A stretch of 64,000 nucleotides of DNA from assembly GCF_014653175.1 (NCBI RefSeq), contig NZ_BNAG01000004.1, forward strand, positions 496,001 to 560,000. Reading direction: 5' to 3'. Below, piece after piece: positions 22,970-32,863 of this stretch. This DNA is from Roseivirga thermotolerans. Lineage in GTDB: Bacteria; Bacteroidota; Bacteroidia; Cytophagales; Cyclobacteriaceae. The number at the start of each line of letters is the position of its first letter. Within the stretch, counting starts at the first letter, position 1. Both the position numbers and the translations under genes were made by a program. The notes below the pieces were generated by a model. That model had not been told where the DNA came from. It ran no database searches and saw nothing but the letters and a program-made list of their open reading frames with translations.

Positions 22970-25384
22970 ATGCTAAAAAACTACCTGAAAATCGCTATCA
23001 GAAACCTCAGTAAGCACAAAGGGTACTCTTTCATAAACATTTTTGGCCTGGCTGTGGGCATTTGTTGCTGCCTGCTCATTTTTCTCTATGTGAAAGATGA
23101 ACTGACTTACGATAGATTTCAATCAAAGGCCAACCGTATTTACCGAATAAACTCTGTGATCGACTGGTTCGGCAATAAAGATACCATGGGGGCCACTAAC
23201 AGGGTAGAAGCCTTCGAGTATACCCAGCGCATACCGGAAATAGTAGACTTTACGAGGTTTTCTTCCGCCACCATTGTGGTTCAGAAAAATGAGGAATGGG
23301 TGCAAGAATATGGCTCGTTTTATACAGACCCCGGTACATTCCGCATATTCGACTTTAGGGTGTTGGATGGCTCTTTAGAAGAGGCACTCTCCAACATCAA
23401 CTCTGTGGTGATTAATCGGACTATGGCCGAGAAGTATTTTGGCTCGGTAAAGGTGGCTGGCAGACAACTAAACATTAAACTGGAAGGAAATGTAGAGAAG
23501 TACGTGATTGATGCCGTTTTTGAAGACTTACCTCACAATAGTTCTTTATATGGACAGGCCTATTTTTCATGGCAGAAGTTTGAGCGAGTTCGTCCACTCA
23601 GAAACCCGACAAGGGCATGGTCAAATATTGGCTATACTTCGGTGGTCCTATTAGATAAGGAAAATGTCGACATTCAGCTTCTTGAGCAAAAACTAAAAGA
23701 AGTTCGGCTTACACTAAACCCCGATGAAAAAGAAGGTGAATGGGCAAGAAACATAGATAGTAAGCTTCAGGCTTTTACCTCCATTCATCTCGATAAGGAA
23801 ATCTCCAGCTCGGCAGGATTGAGAAGTTCCAGCAACCCCACCTATTCTTACATACTATCAGGCATTGGTTTTCTAATTTTGTTACTGGCCTGCATCAATT
23901 TTGCCAACCTATCAGTAGCACGTTCAATACCACGCGCCAAAGAAATTGGTATTCGAAAAGTACTGGGCGCGCGCAAAAAGCAAGTGGCCTGGCAATTTTT
24001 AGGAGAGGCCTTGTACATATCTATCATAGCCTTTGTTCTGGGGCTCATTCTGGCCGAACTTTTCTTACCCACCTTTAGCCAATTGACCAATAAATCATTC
24101 TCCTCAGGCATTATTCAAGATGCCTATCTTGTATTGGCCTGCCTGGGAGTAGTTGCATTAAGTGCTTTGTTGGCAGGGGCTTATCCAGCCTTTGTGGTGG
24201 CACGTTTTCAGATACTTAAAAGCCTGAGTGGAAAAGTTAAGCTGCAAGGGCGTCAATACCTTACCAAAGGACTTGTGCTCTTTCAGTTTGCTATAGCAGC
24301 TATTCTGGTTATTGGTACCCTGGCCATGAATAGGCAGATTTCCTTTCTGCTGAATACGGATTTGGGCTATGAAGATAAAAATATGGCTGTAATGCAGTTG
24401 GGTGGTAATCGGTCGCAGGCCGGTGTGATAATGTCCGAGCTTTTAAAGAACCCAAATATTTCTATGACCTCATATTCTGATGGCTTTGGATCGGCCACTT
24501 CGTTGGGTTATAACAATAAAGAATTTTTCTCGGCCTACACAGAAGTGGATACCAATTTCATTCATCTGATGGACCTTGATCTGGTAGCTGGAAGAAACCT
24601 GAAACCCTTGCGCGATGTGTACCTTAAAGGGACAGATACATTGACCAACCTAATTGTGACCGAAAACTTTATTGAAAAAGCAGGAATAGAAGGTGACGCT
24701 GTAGGCACATTTTTAACTGGGGGCGGGGGTGATAATGCCAAAGATCAGTACAGGATTGTTGGAGTGGTAAAGGACTTCATTTATTCTTCTGCCAAGAATG
24801 GAGTATCTCCTGTAGTAATGATTGCCGGCAACCCCGACAATGGAGACTTTGGGTCTATTAGCATGCGCTACCAACCGGAATACAGTACTCAATTAGAGGC
24901 AACACTAAACGAAATATGGAGAAAGGTTGATCCTTACACCCCTTTGCAATTCTTCTTTCAGGAAGAAATTAACCGAAATAGTTATGGAGAAGAAAAGCGT
25001 TGGAAATCTATAATTACAACAGCATCAGTAATTGCCATCATTATTTCTTGTCTTGGCCTTTTCGGAATGGCCCATCTTTCTGCTCAACAACGACAAAAAG
25101 AAATAGGGGTACGAAAAGTACTAGGAGCTACTGTAGGTCAGCTAGTCTACATGCTTAACCTCAGTTTTACCAAACTGGTGCTTTTGGCTTCACTCGTGGC
25201 CATACCTGTAGCTTATTATTTTCTGGATGATTGGTTGTCGAATTTTGCGTTTCGAATAAACCTGGGGGCTTTGTTGTTTTTAGCGCCTACACTGCTTACT
25301 CTGTCCATAGCCTTACTAACGGTAACGGTGCAATCGTTCAGGACAGCTAGTGCCAATCCTGTAGACTCATTGAGAGATGAATAG
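22970..25384 (+). CDS. FtsX/MacB-like ABC permease 4 of 7
   Basis: At 804 residues this is the longest of the array. It begins MLKNYLKIAIRNLSKHKGYS with a Cys-rich first membrane segment (AVGICCCLLIFLYV). The coupling motifs are consensus in both halves (KEIGIRKVLGA at K324 and KEIGVRKVLGA at K710). The C-terminus ANPVDSLRDE is the same as that of permease 6, which hints at a shared origin or at conversion between them. It follows permease 3 after 82 bp and precedes permease 5 after 108 bp. Confidence 0.92.
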   Translation: MLKNYLKIAIRNLSKHKGYSFINIFGLAVGICCCLLIFLYVKDELTYDRFQSKANRIYRINSVIDWFGNKDTMGATNRVEAFEYTQRIPEIVDFTRFSSATIVVQKNEEWVQEYGSFYTDPGTFRIFDFRVLDGSLEEALSNINSVVINRTMAEKYFGSVKVAGRQLNIKLEGNVEKYVIDAVFEDLPHNSSLYGQAYFSWQKFERVRPLRNPTRAWSNIGYTSVVLLDKENVDIQLLEQKLKEVRLTLNPDEKEGEWARNIDSKLQAFTSIHLDKEISSSAGLRSSSNPTYSYILSGIGFLILLLACINFANLSVARSIPRAKEIGIRKVLGARKKQVAWQFLGEALYISIIAFVLGLILAELFLPTFSQLTNKSFSSGIIQDAYLVLACLGVVALSALLAGAYPAFVVARFQILKSLSGKVKLQGRQYLTKGLVLFQFAIAAILVIGTLAMNRQISFLLNTDLGYEDKNMAVMQLGGNRSQAGVIMSELLKNPNISMTSYSDGFGSATSLGYNNKEFFSAYTEVDTNFIHLMDLDLVAGRNLKPLRDVYLKGTDTLTNLIVTENFIEKAGIEGDAVGTFLTGGGGDNAKDQYRIVGVVKDFIYSSAKNGVSPVVMIAGNPDNGDFGSISMRYQPEYSTQLEATLNEIWRKVDPYTPLQFFFQEEINRNSYGEEKRWKSIITTASVIAIIISCLGLFGMAHLSAQQRQKEIGVRKVLGATVGQLVYMLNLSFTKLVLLASLVAIPVAYYFLDDWLSNFAFRINLGALLFLAPTLLTLSIALLTVTVQSFRTASANPVDSLRDE

Positions 25385-25492
25385 AATAGATCAGTTCAAA
25401 GTTCCATGTTTTAGTTCATAGAATACCGTACCATCATGAACTATGAACCATAAACCATAAACAATGAACCACTCCACTTAAACTAAAAACAC
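25385..25492. repeat. Near-identical intergenic spacer, copy A
   Basis: The 108-bp spacer runs CAGTTCAAAGTTCCATG...AACAATGAACCACTCCACTTAA..ACAC. It is nearly identical to the spacer at 30316-30416 and to a 25-bp-shorter version at 27851-27933. Left and right parts are imperfect inverted repeats and could form a long hairpin. Each copy ends immediately before an ATGATTAAGAATTACCTCAA start. Confidence 0.9.
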
Positions 25493-27850
25493 ATGATTAA
25501 GAATTACCTCAAAACTGCCATTAGAAATATTAGAAGAAACAAGCTTTATGCAGGACTCAATATTCTAGGGTTGAGCATTGGCTTGGGTTCATTCTTTATC
25601 ATTTATCTGTTTTTGCAAAATGAGCTGGCTTATGATCAGTTCCATGAAAAAAAGGACAGGATTTATCGGGTTGTTCATGCTCTCAACAATGTGGGTTCAC
25701 ATAAATATGGTGCGGGAATTACACCTGCTTTAGGGCCTGCAATCAGAGAAGAAGTACCTGAGATAGAGGCTTACAGTAGATTAGATAATTGGAATAAATC
25801 AGTGATTATTCCAGGCATAGCCGATTCTACAGATAATGTGCAAACCGCTTCAGTTGACCCTGAATTCCTCGACTTCTTTCACTTGGAAATACTGGCTGGA
25901 AGCAAAGAAAATGCCTTGGATAACGATGCCGGAGTACTGCTGAATGAGTCGAAAGCTATTCGGTATTTTGGGTCACCACAAGCAGCCTTGGGGCAAACAC
26001 TTAAGGTAAGCCGTTCTAAACCGCTTCTGGTAAAGGGAGTGTTTAAGGATTTACCGAAAACCACTTCCATTAAAGCAGAATTGATTGCTCCCATTATGGC
26101 GGTTAATTCCTACCGGGGAGACAATATGACTAAGTGGAACCTTAGTTATGGTGATCAATTATATGTTCTGTTGGCCTTTGGAGTAGATCCAAATTTGGTA
26201 TCTGAAAAGATACTTAAGGTAGGGAAGGAAAAGAGTAAAGGTAAGGGAGTTGAGTTTAAAGACGTTCAACTTCAGCCTTTGAGAGATGTTCATTTTTCCT
26301 TAACCACTGCTGGCCCTGTACAGGAGAAAACCGACAAGCAGTACATATTCATTTTCACCCTAGTGGCCATATTCATATTGGTTTGTGCAGTATTCAACTA
26401 TATCAGTTTGGCACTTTCGCAATCTGTTGAGCGAACCAAGGAGATTGGCATTAGAAAAGTGGCCGGAGCAGTTCGGTTTCAACTCTTCAGACAGTTCATC
26501 ACTGAGTCCTTTTTGCATGTGATACTCAGCTTTCTGGTGGCCATTATTTTAGTTGAATTACTAACGCCTGAATTGGAAAACCTGATTGGAAGGGATTTAG
26601 AGTTTAGTGTATTAGACGAACCCGTTTTGTTGATTGAGAGCATCGTTTTCTCAATGGTAGTGGCTGTGCTTTGTGCGCTTTACCCAGCCTATTTGAGTAC
26701 AAGATTGAGTGTGGTTCAAATATTCAGGAGTGGAAGAGGAAGCTTTTCTACTAAGAGACTCATTAACGCGGTAAGCGTCTTCCAGATAGTAGTCTTTGTG
26801 GTGCTGATCTGTGTGGCGGTTACGGCCAATAAACAGATGTACTTTATGAGAAATGAGAACCTTGGTTTCGATAAAGAGACTCAAGTGGTCATCTCCAGGT
26901 TTTCTCGTGAAGCAAGTACCAAGGTTGAGCTTATTAAAAATGAATTACTTGCCGTTCCCGGAGTTGTGAGTGCCTCATTTGCCTCCTCGGTCCCTTCTCG
27001 GGTAATGGGGTCAATGGCTTATTCTGAATACCCATTTACATGGCATGCTTTCGAGATTGATGAAAACTATCTGGATGTATTGGGTATCAAACTGAAAGAG
27101 GGAAGAAACTTTCTACCTGAAGATTCAGATTCTGCCAATGTGGTCTTGATCAATGAAACAGCGGCCAAAAACCTTGATTTTGAAGGTGGAGCCATTGGGA
27201 AGACCTTGCACTTGGGAAAAGATATGCGAATTATTGGTATTGTTGAAGACTTTCATTTCAACTCAAAGAAGGAACCCATTGAGGCAACACTTTTTAAACC
27301 TATTCAAGGCCCGTTCTATAGGTTGGTGCTAAAACTAGCTCCACAGAAAATAGGCACCACGATGGATGCTATAAAGGCTAAATACAGATCGGTTACCGGA
27401 GGAGATGAAATGAATTTTTTCTTTTTGGAAGACCAGATTAATTCACAGTACAAACAAGAAAACGTAATGATCACCTTGATCAATACTTTTGTAGTGGTGG
27501 CAGGAGTAGTGGCTTTCATAGGTCTCTTTGGGATTTCCGGCTATTCGGCCCGAAGAAGACTCAAAGAAATGAGTATCAGAAAAGTGTTGGGAGCGAGTTT
27601 TATGGCTATACAGAAAACCCTTAATTGGAGTGGTTTCATGAGGCTGGCTTTAGCTACTTTAATCGCCATTCCTGTGGTGTATTACTGGATGGACTCCTGG
27701 CTTTCTTCATTTGCTTACCGCATTGAACTGCCCATTGGTCTTATTATTCTGGCCATACTAATAGCCTCTGTAATTGTGCTCAGTACTGCTATACTCCATA
27801 GTATCAGGGCTTATTTGATTAACCCGGTAGATGTGCTCAAGGAAGAATAG
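25493..27850 (+). CDS. FtsX/MacB-like ABC permease 5 of 7 (mosaic partner of permease 7)
   Basis: The first 60 residues of this 785-residue paralogue (MIKNYLKTAIRNIRRNKLYA onward) and the last ~105 residues (GYSARRRLKEMSIRKVLGAS onward) are identical, or nearly so, to those of permease 7, down to nucleotide level. The middle is clearly diverged. The coupling motifs are KEIGIRKVAGA (K316) and KEMSIRKVLGA (K691). The second has MS in place of IG, as in permease 7. The ends plus the shared spacer look like the product of gene conversion or a duplication whose centre has been replaced. Confidence 0.92.
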   Translation: MIKNYLKTAIRNIRRNKLYAGLNILGLSIGLGSFFIIYLFLQNELAYDQFHEKKDRIYRVVHALNNVGSHKYGAGITPALGPAIREEVPEIEAYSRLDNWNKSVIIPGIADSTDNVQTASVDPEFLDFFHLEILAGSKENALDNDAGVLLNESKAIRYFGSPQAALGQTLKVSRSKPLLVKGVFKDLPKTTSIKAELIAPIMAVNSYRGDNMTKWNLSYGDQLYVLLAFGVDPNLVSEKILKVGKEKSKGKGVEFKDVQLQPLRDVHFSLTTAGPVQEKTDKQYIFIFTLVAIFILVCAVFNYISLALSQSVERTKEIGIRKVAGAVRFQLFRQFITESFLHVILSFLVAIILVELLTPELENLIGRDLEFSVLDEPVLLIESIVFSMVVAVLCALYPAYLSTRLSVVQIFRSGRGSFSTKRLINAVSVFQIVVFVVLICVAVTANKQMYFMRNENLGFDKETQVVISRFSREASTKVELIKNELLAVPGVVSASFASSVPSRVMGSMAYSEYPFTWHAFEIDENYLDVLGIKLKEGRNFLPEDSDSANVVLINETAAKNLDFEGGAIGKTLHLGKDMRIIGIVEDFHFNSKKEPIEATLFKPIQGPFYRLVLKLAPQKIGTTMDAIKAKYRSVTGGDEMNFFFLEDQINSQYKQENVMITLINTFVVVAGVVAFIGLFGISGYSARRRLKEMSIRKVLGASFMAIQKTLNWSGFMRLALATLIAIPVVYYWMDSWLSSFAYRIELPIGLIILAILIASVIVLSTAILHSIRAYLINPVDVLKEE

Positions 27851-27933
27851 ATCAGTTCAAAGCTCCATGTTTTAGGTTCATAGAGCACCGTACCACCATG
27901 AACTATGAACCACTCCACTTAAACTAAAAACAC
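27851..27933. repeat. Near-identical intergenic spacer, copy B (short)
   Basis: This 83-bp version of the spacer at 25385 lacks one AACCATAAAC-type segment, otherwise matching it at most positions and ending in the same ACTCCACTTAAACTAAAAAC before the next start codon. Confidence 0.9.
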
Positions 27934-30315
27934 ATGATTAAGAATTACCTCAAAACCGGGTTTAGGAATCTCTTGAGAAACAAGCGGTTTGCTCTTATTA
28001 ACATATTCGGTTTGGCTGTTGGAGTAGCCAGTTGCTTGCTCATCAGTTTGTTTGTTAAAGATGAACTAACCTTTGATAATTGGCATTCCAACGGGGACAA
28101 TATTTATAGAATTACTACAATCTCTGAAAGACAAGGAGAAGAGTCAACAATATTAGCTGTTGGTTACCCGGTTGCTGAAGCCTTTGCCAATGAAATTCCA
28201 GAAATACAAGCCTTTGCCCGACTGAGAAAAGAAGGGGCAACAGTTAAGTCGGGCAATAACTACATCGATGAAAAAAGTCTTGTATATACCGACCACGACT
28301 TATTTAAAATATTCGATTTCGAGGTGGTGGATGGTGCTTTGGATGAGAGGATGAGTGATTTGGAGTATATAGTGATCACTGAGAGTACAGCTATCAAGTA
28401 TTTTGGTTCGACACAAGTAGCAGGAGAGTCGCTTACCATCAAGTTGAGAGATCATTTTGAAGATTTTGTGGTGGTTTCCGTTATCAAAGATCATCCGTCT
28501 AACTCTACCTTTAATTTTAGCATGGCTATCTCCTGGAGTAAGTTCAAAACCATTATGGATGATTTTTCCTTAAATATGTGGTCTATAACTCCGGCCAATG
28601 CCTATGTACTCTTAAATCCAGAGGCCAATTTAGACTCGGTACTGAGAAAAATGGCTGCTTCCAGGGCGTTGCATAATGAGGGAGAGGAATCATTCAAGGC
28701 CTTTGCAAGAGAGCAGGAAAATGGACTGCTTCCTTTGTCAGACCTACATTTTTTCGATGGGTATGGTGGTGCAGATATCAATCAGGTTTATATTCTTTCC
28801 AGTATTGCTATGCTCATTCTAATCATCGCTTGCTTCAATTTTGCCAACCTTTCTTTGGTTAACTCAATGAGCAGATATAAAGAGGTTGGAGTGAGAAAAA
28901 CCATAGGTGCAAGCAAAAAGCATCTGGTTACTCAATTTCTCATAGAGGCCTGTATTATATGTGTTATAGCTTTTGTATTAGGGGTTATTATAGCAGAGGT
29001 TTCACTTCCCACTTTCGAAGGTTTCATGCAAAAGGACTTCAATAGAAACTTACTACATGAGGTCGATTTGTTGTTAGTTTGTCTTGCCGGAGTGGTTGGT
29101 GCTTCCATGGTTTCCATTATCTATCCTTCCCTGTTTTTATCGGCCATAAAGGTGAGCAATGTGCTTAAAGGATTCACGGGATCAGGTGGTAAAAAGTGGC
29201 TTACAAAAGCTATTGTTGGCTTTCAGTTCTTGCTGGCATTAGTTCTTATCACTGTTACAGTTACACTTAATAAACAGCACCACTTTTTAATCAATAAAGA
29301 CAAAGGCTATAACGATCAGAACCTCATTCGGTTGGAAATTCCTAATGATGATACCGAGGCCATGGCAAAAAGAATTGGCAATAGTTTGAGTCAATCTCCA
29401 AATATCGTTGCCATAGGAGCCTCTAGTAGTATGAATGAAGCCATAAGCCTGAAAAGAGCCGATGGTTCTAACCTTCTTGTTATTCAGTCAGACATTGATG
29501 AAGGTTATATTGAAACTCTTGGAATTGAATTACTTGAAGGGAGAAACATTACTGAGGCCGATAAAATTGACATTGAAGAAGAACGACTTACCTCCAATGT
29601 TTTAATCAATAAGGCAACGGTTAAGGCTCTGGGTATTGTTGATCCGGTAGGAAAGATCATAGGCGATGGAGCTTTCCGAATTGTTGGAGTTATTGACGAT
29701 TATCAGCTCTTTTCTGCAACTTCGCCAATGAATTCAGTAATGCTCATGGCTAATAACTGGCCAAGAGCTACAGCGAATACAAACCAAATTTATCTGCGTT
29801 ATAAACCCTCTAAACTTTCTGAGGTTATTAGCTCTGTTGAAAAGGTTTGGAAAGAGGTTCTGCCTTATGAACCCATTAATATGACCTTTGTAGATGAGTA
29901 TAATTCCAACCTATACACCAAGGAAGCCCGCTGGTCTAAAACCTTAAACTACGCTTCAATTTTGGCCATTTCTGTGTCTTTGGTAGGTCTGTTTGGTTTG
30001 GTGGGACTATCGGTGCATAAAAGAAAAAAAGAGGTTAGTGTAAGAAAGGTATTGGGTGCTTCTGTGGCCAATTTGTTATTGCTTTTAAATCAAGGTTTTA
30101 CAAAAATATTGCTCCTGTCGGCCCTTATATCGATCACTGTTGCCTACTATGTCATTAGTGAAATCTTGCAAGGCTATATTAACAGAATAGATATTACGCC
30201 AATGCTCCTAATACTGCCATTACTAGCCACGATTGTAGTGGCTTGGCTAACTGTATCATCGATCACCCTTCAATCTGCCCATGCCAACCCTGTAGACTCA
30301 TTGAGAGATGAATAG
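27934..30315 (+). CDS. FtsX/MacB-like ABC permease 6 of 7
   Basis: The 793-residue paralogue shares the first codons ATGATTAAGAATTACCTCAA with permeases 5 and 7, but diverges after residue 8 (MIKNYLKTGFRNLLRNKRFA). The coupling motifs are KEVGVRKTIGA (K316) and KEVSVRKVLGA (K699). The C-terminus PVDSLRDE and the bases after the stop (AATAGA..CAGTTCAAAG) match permease 4 instead, so its two ends resemble two different neighbours. The protein is complete with both periplasmic and both FtsX domains. Confidence 0.92.
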   Translation: MIKNYLKTGFRNLLRNKRFALINIFGLAVGVASCLLISLFVKDELTFDNWHSNGDNIYRITTISERQGEESTILAVGYPVAEAFANEIPEIQAFARLRKEGATVKSGNNYIDEKSLVYTDHDLFKIFDFEVVDGALDERMSDLEYIVITESTAIKYFGSTQVAGESLTIKLRDHFEDFVVVSVIKDHPSNSTFNFSMAISWSKFKTIMDDFSLNMWSITPANAYVLLNPEANLDSVLRKMAASRALHNEGEESFKAFAREQENGLLPLSDLHFFDGYGGADINQVYILSSIAMLILIIACFNFANLSLVNSMSRYKEVGVRKTIGASKKHLVTQFLIEACIICVIAFVLGVIIAEVSLPTFEGFMQKDFNRNLLHEVDLLLVCLAGVVGASMVSIIYPSLFLSAIKVSNVLKGFTGSGGKKWLTKAIVGFQFLLALVLITVTVTLNKQHHFLINKDKGYNDQNLIRLEIPNDDTEAMAKRIGNSLSQSPNIVAIGASSSMNEAISLKRADGSNLLVIQSDIDEGYIETLGIELLEGRNITEADKIDIEEERLTSNVLINKATVKALGIVDPVGKIIGDGAFRIVGVIDDYQLFSATSPMNSVMLMANNWPRATANTNQIYLRYKPSKLSEVISSVEKVWKEVLPYEPINMTFVDEYNSNLYTKEARWSKTLNYASILAISVSLVGLFGLVGLSVHKRKKEVSVRKVLGASVANLLLLLNQGFTKILLLSALISITVAYYVISEILQGYINRIDITPMLLILPLLATIVVAWLTVSSITLQSAHANPVDSLRDE

Positions 30316-30416
30316 AATAGACCAGTTCAAAGTTCCATGTTTTAGTTCATAGAGCACCGTACCATCATGAACTATGAACCATAAACAATGAACCACTCCA
30401 CTTAAACTAAAAACAC
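30316..30416. repeat. Near-identical intergenic spacer, copy C
   Basis: This 101-bp spacer differs from the one at 25385 mainly by loss of one CCATAA repeat and a few substitutions, and precedes permease 7. The inverted arms (GTTTTAGTTCATAG and CTATGAACCATAAAC) could pair in RNA or single-stranded DNA. Confidence 0.9.
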
Positions 30417-32762
30417 ATGATTAAGAATTACCTCAAAACTGCCATTAGAAATATTAGAAGAAACAAGCTTTATGCAGGACTCAATATTCTAGGGTTGAGC
30501 ATTGGCTTGGGTTCATTCTTTATCATTTATCTGTTTTTGCAAAATGAGCTGGCTTATGATCAGTTCCATGAAAAAAAGGACAGGATTTACCGGGTGATTC
30601 AGAATTATGAAAGTGACTTTGGTTCCGAAAAACAAGCGAGTTTTAGCGATGCCTTTTCCCCAAAATTAGTGGAGTCAGTCCCGGGAATTGAAGCTTTTAG
30701 CAGGGTACATAGTAATTCTATTGGCTTTGGTTTCAATAAGGAAGAGCAGGGTAGGTCCAACATTGCAACCATATTAGTAGATCGTGGTTTTCTCGACATT
30801 TTTTCTATTGAAATAATCAATGGTTCAACGGTTAATCCGTTGGAGTCTCCCAGTGCTATGCTTATTAGTGAATCTGCTGCTATAAAGAACTATGGAACCA
30901 TAGATGTAATTGGCAAAGAGGTAGATTACTACGGAAGGGACACTTATCTGATATCAGCAGTCTTCAAGGATTTGCCTAATAATTCTTCCATTAAAGCAGA
31001 CGCTATTGCCTTGTATGAGAAGATGTATGCCTACAAGGGAGATGGTAATTGGAATGTCACTATGAATTCTTTGCAGACATTTCTCCTATTGAATGCCAAC
31101 ACAGCAATTAGTGATGTTGAAGGTAAGCTCACAAATATTTATGGAGAAGAGAACCCTTGGGGAGCTGAAAAGACATTAAGTCTACAGCCATTAAGCAATG
31201 TACATTACTCTCTGGATGTGAGAGATGAGGTAACGGAAAAGACCGACCGTCAATATGTGACTATTTTCTATCTGGTGTCTTTTTTCATTTTGGCCTGCTC
31301 TGTTATAAACTACATCAGCTTGGCAGTTTCTCAGTCAATTGAAAGAGGGAAAGAGATTGGTGTAAGAAAGGTGGCTGGAGCAAGTAAAGGGGAACTCTAC
31401 AGGCAGTTTATGGTAGAATCGGTTATCCATGTTTCGGCCAGTTTTGTACTCTCTATGATATTGGTAGAGTTGCTAATTCCTCAATTAGAAACTTTGGTTG
31501 AAAGAGATTTGGGAATCAGTACCTTGAATCAACCTACACTTATTTTAAAAGGGGCGATTTTCTCTGTTTTCATTGCCATCGTTTGTTCACTTTATCCAGC
31601 TTATTTAAGTACTAGGCTTAGGGTGGTCAGTATCTTCAAGCATACCAATCAGGCACTTTCACCACAGAGCTTAATAGGGGCTATCAGCCTCCTTCAAATA
31701 GCTGTTTTTATTGTCCTTATCTGTGTTTCAGCTACCGCCAATAGACAAATGCATTTCATGCGAAATGAGAATCTTGGTTTTAATAAAGATCATCAGTTGG
31801 TCTTGGAAAACATGCCTTGGACAACAAGGCATGCCAAAAAGAATGAATTATTAAAAATACCTGGTGTAAATGCTGTCAGCGGGGGAGGCCAACTTCCAAA
31901 CGATGTTACCGCTTCAATGAGCTTTTCCGGTCACGATTTTAAGTTTCGCTTTTTTGAAATAGAGAAGGATTACTTTAAAACCCTTGAAATAGATTTTTTG
32001 GCAGGGAGAAACTTCTTGCCCGAAGACCCTGACTCTTCCAAACTGGTAGTGATTAATGCCACTGCAGCTCAGAAGCTGGGCTATGATGCCGAGTCTGCTG
32101 TAGGCAAAACGCTTGGCTCAGGCCGTTCCACACATAAGATAGTTGGGGTGGTCAATGACTTTCACTTTGCGTCCAAGAAGGAAGTTATTGAACCTGTATT
32201 ATTTAAGCGCTTTATAAAGGGCTCAAATGGTGAATTCCTGATTAACATTGATGGTGCCAATTGGGCTGAAACCGCTCAGGCTGTTTTAGACTATTACCAC
32301 GACATTCCTGATGTATATGAGTACTCCTACTATTTCTTAGAAGACCGTATTGGTGCACAGTACAAACAAGAAAATGTGATGATTACCATGCTCAATACCT
32401 TTACAGGAGTTGCCGCGGTGGTTGCCTTTATCGGCTTATTTGGAATTACCGGCTATTCGGCCCGAAGAAGACTCAAAGAAATGAGTATCAGAAAAGTGTT
32501 GGGAGCGAGTTTTATGGCTATACAGAAAACCCTTAATTGGAGTGGTTTCATGAGGCTGGCTTTAGCTACTTTAATCGCCATTCCTGTGGTGTATTACTGG
32601 ATGGACTCCTGGCTTTCTTCATTTGCTTACCGCATTGAACTGCCCATTGGCCTTATTATTCTGGCCATACTAATAGCCTCTGTAATTGTGCTCAGTACTG
32701 CTATGCTCCATAGTATCAGGGCTTATTTGATTAACCCGGTAGATGTGCTCAAGGAAGAATAG
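30417..32762 (+). CDS. FtsX/MacB-like ABC permease 7 of 7 (mosaic partner of permease 5)
   Basis: At 781 residues this last paralogue has N-terminal 60 and C-terminal ~105 residues shared with permease 5. Over about 315 bases at the 3' end I count only two differences, and one over the first ~175 bases. The intervening ~610 residues are a distinct allele with its own periplasmic domains. The coupling motifs are KEIGVRKVAGA (K312) and KEMSIRKVLGA (K687). It closes the array; the next gene is an unrelated transferase 101 bp away, after a short relic of the spacer repeat (GTCAGTTCACTCAG). Confidence 0.92.
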   Translation: MIKNYLKTAIRNIRRNKLYAGLNILGLSIGLGSFFIIYLFLQNELAYDQFHEKKDRIYRVIQNYESDFGSEKQASFSDAFSPKLVESVPGIEAFSRVHSNSIGFGFNKEEQGRSNIATILVDRGFLDIFSIEIINGSTVNPLESPSAMLISESAAIKNYGTIDVIGKEVDYYGRDTYLISAVFKDLPNNSSIKADAIALYEKMYAYKGDGNWNVTMNSLQTFLLLNANTAISDVEGKLTNIYGEENPWGAEKTLSLQPLSNVHYSLDVRDEVTEKTDRQYVTIFYLVSFFILACSVINYISLAVSQSIERGKEIGVRKVAGASKGELYRQFMVESVIHVSASFVLSMILVELLIPQLETLVERDLGISTLNQPTLILKGAIFSVFIAIVCSLYPAYLSTRLRVVSIFKHTNQALSPQSLIGAISLLQIAVFIVLICVSATANRQMHFMRNENLGFNKDHQLVLENMPWTTRHAKKNELLKIPGVNAVSGGGQLPNDVTASMSFSGHDFKFRFFEIEKDYFKTLEIDFLAGRNFLPEDPDSSKLVVINATAAQKLGYDAESAVGKTLGSGRSTHKIVGVVNDFHFASKKEVIEPVLFKRFIKGSNGEFLINIDGANWAETAQAVLDYYHDIPDVYEYSYYFLEDRIGAQYKQENVMITMLNTFTGVAAVVAFIGLFGITGYSARRRLKEMSIRKVLGASFMAIQKTLNWSGFMRLALATLIAIPVVYYWMDSWLSSFAYRIELPIGLIILAILIASVIVLSTAMLHSIRAYLINPVDVLKEE

Positions 32763-32863
32763 GTCAGTTCACTCAGTACTTTTGACCGCCAGATTACACA
32801 TTAGAGGATAAATCCAAAACATAGTGGGGTTACGTAGGTTAGTGATGTAACTTGACCCCGCCA

